Positions 61,101 to 64,000 of a stretch of 64,000 nucleotides of DNA are shown one piece after another. Every line of letters starts with the position of its first letter. Within the stretch, counting starts at the first letter, position 1. A model generated the notes under the pieces. That model had not been told where the DNA came from, made no database searches, and worked only from the letters and a program-made list of their open reading frames with translations. The translations under genes and the position numbers were made by a program. Location of the stretch: positions 1 to 64,000 of the forward strand of contig JAFGHX010000465.1 in NCBI GenBank assembly GCA_016929905.1, read 5' to 3'. The DNA comes from Kiritimatiellia bacterium (GTDB taxonomy: Bacteria; Verrucomicrobiota; Kiritimatiellia; JAFGHX01).

Positions 61101-64000
61101 ATCGTTGCCCGAGAGCGTGTTGCCGATGATCTTGGGCGAGTCGGAGTTGAGCGAGGCAATGCCGCCGCCGGTCGAGAGCGCGTGATTGTTGTAGAGCGTA
61201 TTCTCGGCGATCTTGCACGAGGATTCGATGCAGTAGATGCCGCCGCCGCTGGCGGAGGCGCCTTCCCCGTCGGAGGAGGCGGTATTGGCCATGATCGTGT
61301 TGTTGACGATCGAGGGTGAGCCGCCCTCGCAGTAGATGCCGGCGCCGAAAGTGTCGTTGCTGACGGCGGAGGAGGCGCTGTTGGCGGTGATCAGGTTGTT
61401 GGCGATCGAGGGCGAGGCGGCGATGCAGAGCACGCCCGCTCCGCGTTCGGCGAGTCCGTTGCGGACGGTGAACCCGTCGATCCGCGTGGTGACCCCGCAG
61501 CCGGCCGGCGCGGAGACGACGCTTCCGGCCTGCTGCCCGTCGAGCGTGGTGGTGTTGGCCGTGGCGTTGCGCTGATCCCGCGCGGTTTCGGTGCCCGCGA
61601 ACCCGCCGTAGAGCCGGACGCCGGCCTTGAGCGTGACGCATTCGCTGTAGGTGCCGGCCTGCACCCACACTTCGCCGGGCGCCGTTGCCGCGTCGAGCGC
61701 GACCTGGATCGTTCGCATCGCGTTGGACCAGGAGGAGCCGTCCTGGCCGTCATCGCCGTCCGGTTTGACGTACACGACGTCGAAGGGGTGGTACTCATCG
61801 GCGCCGATATCGACCACGGCGTTGGTTCGGGCCTGGCCGTCGAGGTCACTCGCGCCCGACGGCACGACGGAGCTGTCGCCCGCCTCGAGGCAGGCGGAGG
61901 CCGCCGTGAGGTGGAAGTCGCCGGCCGACGCATCGATGAACCCCGGATCGGAGGCGATGTCGCCGGTCCCGGCGGAAACGCCGAGATAATCGTTCGTCCA
62001 GTTGCCGTACAGGCAATTGTTGCGCAGCGTCGGCGAGCTTCCCTCCGAGTAGATGCCGGACGACCCGAACGCGATGATGTTGTTCACGAGCGTGGCGGGC
62101 GACTGCTCGGCGTAGATGCCGGCCGCGCGATAGTCCGCGTGGTTTTCGGAGAGGGTGTTGTTCAGGAGCGTGGCGGACGAACTCTTGAGATAGACGGCGC
62201 CGCCGGAGGTGGCCTCGTTGGCGCGCAGCGTGTTGTTGCGCACGGACGGCGAGGCACTGTAGCAGTACAGGCCGCCGCCGTCGTGTTCCGCCGTGTTGCG
62301 CACGATGTCGTTGTGCGTGACGGCGGAGACGGCGCTGTTGCGGCAACTGATCCCGCCGCCGTCCTCGGCCGTATTGTCGGAGACGGTGTTGCCCGAAATG
62401 GTCGGCGCGCCCGAATAGACGTGAATGCCGCCGCCGTCGTCGTTGGCCGTGTTGGCATGCAGGACATTGCCGAGAATCATCGGCGAAGACTCGCCGCGGC
62501 AGCAGATCCCGCCGCCGTACGCGCTGAAGTTGCCGGCGGCGCTGTTGCGCGCCACGAGGTTGTTCGTGATCACGGGCGAGGCCGAATAGCAGAAGATGCC
62601 GCCCCCGTCGCCGTCGCCGCCTTCGGCGCTGTTGGTCGCGATGTTGTTGCCTTCGATCCACGGGTAGGCGCCTGCATAGCAGGCGATGCCGGCCCCTTCC
62701 TCGGCCGTATTGCCCGTCAGCGTGTTGTCGAGGATGGCCGCGCGGGAGGCGTCGCTGCAGTAGATGCCGCCGCCGGCGCTGTTCGCGCCGTCGGCCGCGT
62801 TCGCCGTGATGAGGTTGTTGGCGATTGACGGCGAAGCGGCCACGCAGAGGATGCCGCCGCCGAGCAGCGCGTTGCCGTTGCGGATGGTGAATCCGTCGAC
62901 GCGCGTCGCGGGCGTCGCGCCGGCGGCGACGGACACCACCGAAACGGCGTCGTCCGCCTCGATCACCGCGGGGTTCGCGACCCAGTCGCGCTCCGTTCGG
63001 GCCGTCTCGGTACCGGTGAATCCGCCGTAGAGCCGCACCTCACGGCTCAGTGCGAGGGCCTCGTCATAGGCGCCGGCCTCGACCCAGATTTCGTCCAGCG
63101 CGGCGGACGCGTCGATCGCCGCCTGAATCGTCAGGAAGGCGTTGCTCCACGTGGACCCGTCGTTGCCGTCGTCGCCCGTCGGGCTGACGCGCCGGACCGT
63201 GTTGGCGTAGTACTCGTCGGCGCCGATATCGACGACGTTGTTGATCCGCGCCTGGCCGTCGCCGTCCACGCCGCCGGCCTGCACGACGGAATCGTCGCCC
63301 GCGTCGATGCACGGGGAGGCGGGGCCTAGGTGAAGGTCGCCGCCCCGCGCATCTGTCAGTTGGGGATCTTCCGATATGTCGCCGTCGCCCGCGGCCGTTC
63401 CCGAGTAGTTGTAGGCCGCGTTGCCGTAAACGCAGTTGTTCGACAGGACGGGGGTCGTCCCCGTCTCCTTGCGGAAGCCGGACGAGCCGAGCGCGATGAT
63501 GTTGTTGACGACCAGCGGGGCGGCGGAGGCGAAGCAGTGAATGCCGCCGCCCTCCTGGGCGGCATCGTTGCGCACGAAGGTGTTGTTCAGGATGGAGGGG
63601 GATCCGTAGTAGCAGAAGACGCCGCCGCCCGATGTGCCGGCCGCATTGCGGAAGATGGTGTTGTTGACGATCAGCGGCGAGCCGGAACAGGAGATGGCGC
63701 CGCCGCCGGAGCCGGCCGTGTTGGCCGTGATCGTGTTGTTGGAGATGACCGGCGAGCCGTACGGGCAGTAGATGGCGCCGCCTTCTTCCTCGCACGTATT
63801 CATGGCGATCACGTTGTTCAGGATCGAGGGCGAGGATTCCTCGCAGAAAATGCCGCCGCCGTAACGGTCGCCGTCGTGGATCGTGCCGATCCCGTTCAGG
63901 ATCGTAAACCCGTCGAGGCTCGTGTCGGGCAGCGCGTTGGTCGGGCACACCACGACACTGCCGGTCTTGCCGCCGTTGAGAATGGTGACGTTCACGTTCC
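58110..64000 (-). CDS. Giant secreted beta-helix protein with FG-GAP repeats (5' end outside window)
   Basis: At least 1960 residues; the reading frame is open at the right edge, so the N-terminus and signal peptide are missing. It is built of about 240-420-residue modules, each with an opening such as VYVKPDGDDGQDGSSWSNAM, a strand block ending YGGFAGTETA, then a right-handed beta-helix with dozens of NNTI/NNLI turns and GGGIYC motifs. Three full modules and part of a fourth are present. Then come a thrombospondin type-3 stretch (DTDLDGLADWWETDQGLNPN), an Ig-like segment and six FG-GAP/VCBS repeats (DYDGDGKADLAVYH type) that bind calcium. The modular repetition suggests adhesion or surface display rather than catalysis. 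The gene is the largest in the window and continues past it. Confidence 0.85.
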   Translation of the reverse strand, partial: NVNVTILNGGKTGSVVVCPTNALPDTSLDGFTILNGIGTIHDGDRYGGGIFCEESSPSILNNVIAMNTCEEEGGAIYCPYGSPVISNNTITANTAGSGGGAISCSGSPLIVNNTIFRNAAGTSGGGVFCYYGSPSILNNTFVRNDAAQEGGGIHCFASAAPLVVNNIIALGSSGFRKETGTTPVLSNNCVYGNAAYNYSGTAAGDGDISEDPQLTDARGGDLHLGPASPCIDAGDDSVVQAGGVDGDGQARINNVVDIGADEYYANTVRRVSPTGDDGNDGSTWSNAFLTIQAAIDASAALDEIWVEAGAYDEALALSREVRLYGGFTGTETARTERDWVANPAVIEADDAVSVVSVAAGATPATRVDGFTIRNGNALLGGGILCVAASPSIANNLITANAADGANSAGGGIYCSDASRAAILDNTLTGNTAEEGAGIACYAGAYPWIEGNNIATNSAEGGDGDGGGIFCYSASPVITNNLVARNSAAGNFSAYGGGICCRGESSPMILGNVLHANTANDDGGGIHVYSGAPTISGNTVSDNTAEDGGGISCRNSAVSAVTHNDIVRNTAEHDGGGLYCYSASPSVRNNTLRANEATSGGAVYLKSSSATLLNNTLSENHADYRAAGIYAEQSPATLVNNIIAFGSSGIYSEGSSPTLRNNCLYGNWTNDYLGVSAGTGDIASDPGFIDASAGDFHLTAASACLEAGDSSVVPSGASDLDGQARTNAVVDIGADEYHPFDVVYVKPDGDDGQDGSSWSNAMRTIQVALDAATAPGEVWVQAGTYSECVTLKAGVRLYGGFAGTETARDQRNATANTTTLDGQQAGSVVSAPAGCGVTTRIDGFTVRNGLAERGAGVLCIAASPSIANNLITANSASSAVSNDTFGAGIYCEGGSPSIVNNTIMANTASSDGEGASASGGGIYCIESSCKIAENTLYNNHALSTGGGIASLNSDSPKIIGNTLSGNDAEQGGAIHCSNSSPAIRNNRIVGNSAAVGGGIHCWLASPQIVNNALNGNSAATGGGAIYCANGSAPAIVNNTLMGNNAVNGGAIYSVDSSPTIVNNVVAFGSSGVYGTNSSMTFRNNCAYGNTDYNYSGIGDPTGTGGNIAVNPELASFEYGNGHIQTHSPCVDAGDTSVMTPGWTDVDGEARMQGAGIDIGADETSQSWTVSPAVIRVSPSGNDLNDGSSWPLAFRSVQAAVAEAAATGGEVWVKMGIYYEHVTFLPYAYVYGGFNGTETARTQRNPTLYTTILDGQGTGTVATVKAGYTFGTINGFTIRNAAASGIRCSSSSTTIAGNKIINNTSDAGGGIYCYYSSPVISNNTIEGNAATGDGGGIFCTNASPLLIANSLSVNDAVNGGAIAVFNSSPNIGGNTVAGNTASEAGGGVYCRDSSPTIALNEITGNAAADGGGVYCWSFSPTLVNNTIRGNTASAAGGGVCCDAGSTPLLLNNTILANTAADGGGVYASPSSSPTITNCILWENGDDLANCLATYSCIEDGDAGDGNIATDPALYADAHIQGRSPCIDAGTSIGAPTTDRDGEARPAGAGIDIGADEFGDTDLDGLADWWETDQGLNPNLADTDGDGHDDGDEVDAGTDPLDPADYPLSGLAVTAPAGTTTGTVGKALTVSWIGAWALDAANITLWQETNSWVLATNVTSAATNMSTSVQLPVSLEFDTNFFVRVSDSVQTNDFADSATFATRPMSPDDFDGDGKTDFWIYDPGSGRWFVEHSSNGTVRVDPFGWNGPTPVPEDYDGDGKFDLALFDQPTGNWYLLKSRDGFALIAFGWAATRPVPGDYDGDGKADLAVYHSASGTWYVRQSSNGQVNVRQFGWDGPTPVPADYDGDGVTDRAVYSGPNGTWYMLRSTLNFGVQPFGWDGPTPVPADYDGDGAADFGLYHQPTGDWFLLRSTAGFRTMQFGWAAAGPVPGDYDGDWKADMAVLAPGGWWYLMRSSAGFMAKQFGW

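Overview
This window is GC-rich, with long Shine-Dalgarno-led genes, very large secreted multidomain proteins, uroporphyrinogen-decarboxylase-like and DUF1593-type catabolic genes, and many families of short intergenic repeats. This resembles a carbohydrate-degrading member of the PVC superphylum, most likely Kiritimatiellota or Lentisphaerota. That placement is an inference from gene content; no rRNA or tRNA gene was seen.

Layout. (1) About 0.1-18 kb: secreted beta-helix/CBM9 protein, a shortened copy of it, a fragment of L-rhamnose mutarotase abutting a UroD-family gene, a CE15-like esterase, a stand-alone AAA/DUF4143 ATPase, the first of three large paralogous clan-A-like glycosidases, a GntR-LacI hybrid regulator and a cytoplasmic glycosidase-like protein. 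(2) 18.2-38.1 kb: a polysaccharide-degradation locus with two PL6 lyases, a heparinase II/III-like lyase with many C-terminal adhesion domains, a glycoside hydrolase-like protein, two more copies of the large glycosidase and a second GntR-LacI regulator. Candidate operators for both regulators can be seen as repeated palindromic motifs. (3) 38.6-52.2 kb: ten plus-strand genes for cytoplasmic sugar or sugar-acid catabolism (DUF1593 hydrolase, tandem class II aldolase, two TIM-barrel isomerases, XRE-cupin regulator, an OYE/GltD-like fusion, SDR, FAD oxidoreductase, Gfo/Idh/MocA dehydrogenase). Most of the wider gaps carry repeats. (4) 52.4-58 kb: a decayed B12-type radical SAM gene, then tsaE overlapping an unusual HAD-AIRS fusion, and small membrane proteins. 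(5) 58.1 kb to the right edge: the C-terminal part of a giant secreted beta-helix/FG-GAP protein.

The likely logic is that secreted lyases, glycosidases and an esterase depolymerise uronate-containing (possibly rhamnose-bearing) polysaccharide, and the products are processed by the plus-strand oxidoreductase/aldolase/isomerase cluster under two or three local regulators. No SusC/SusD pair and no transporter is visible. The most unusual signals are three palindromic elements of exactly 112 bp, a 12-bp tandem repeat sitting directly against ribosome-binding sites, two putative regulator-operator systems, an aldolase whose second domain has lost every metal ligand, and the HAD-AIRS fusion.
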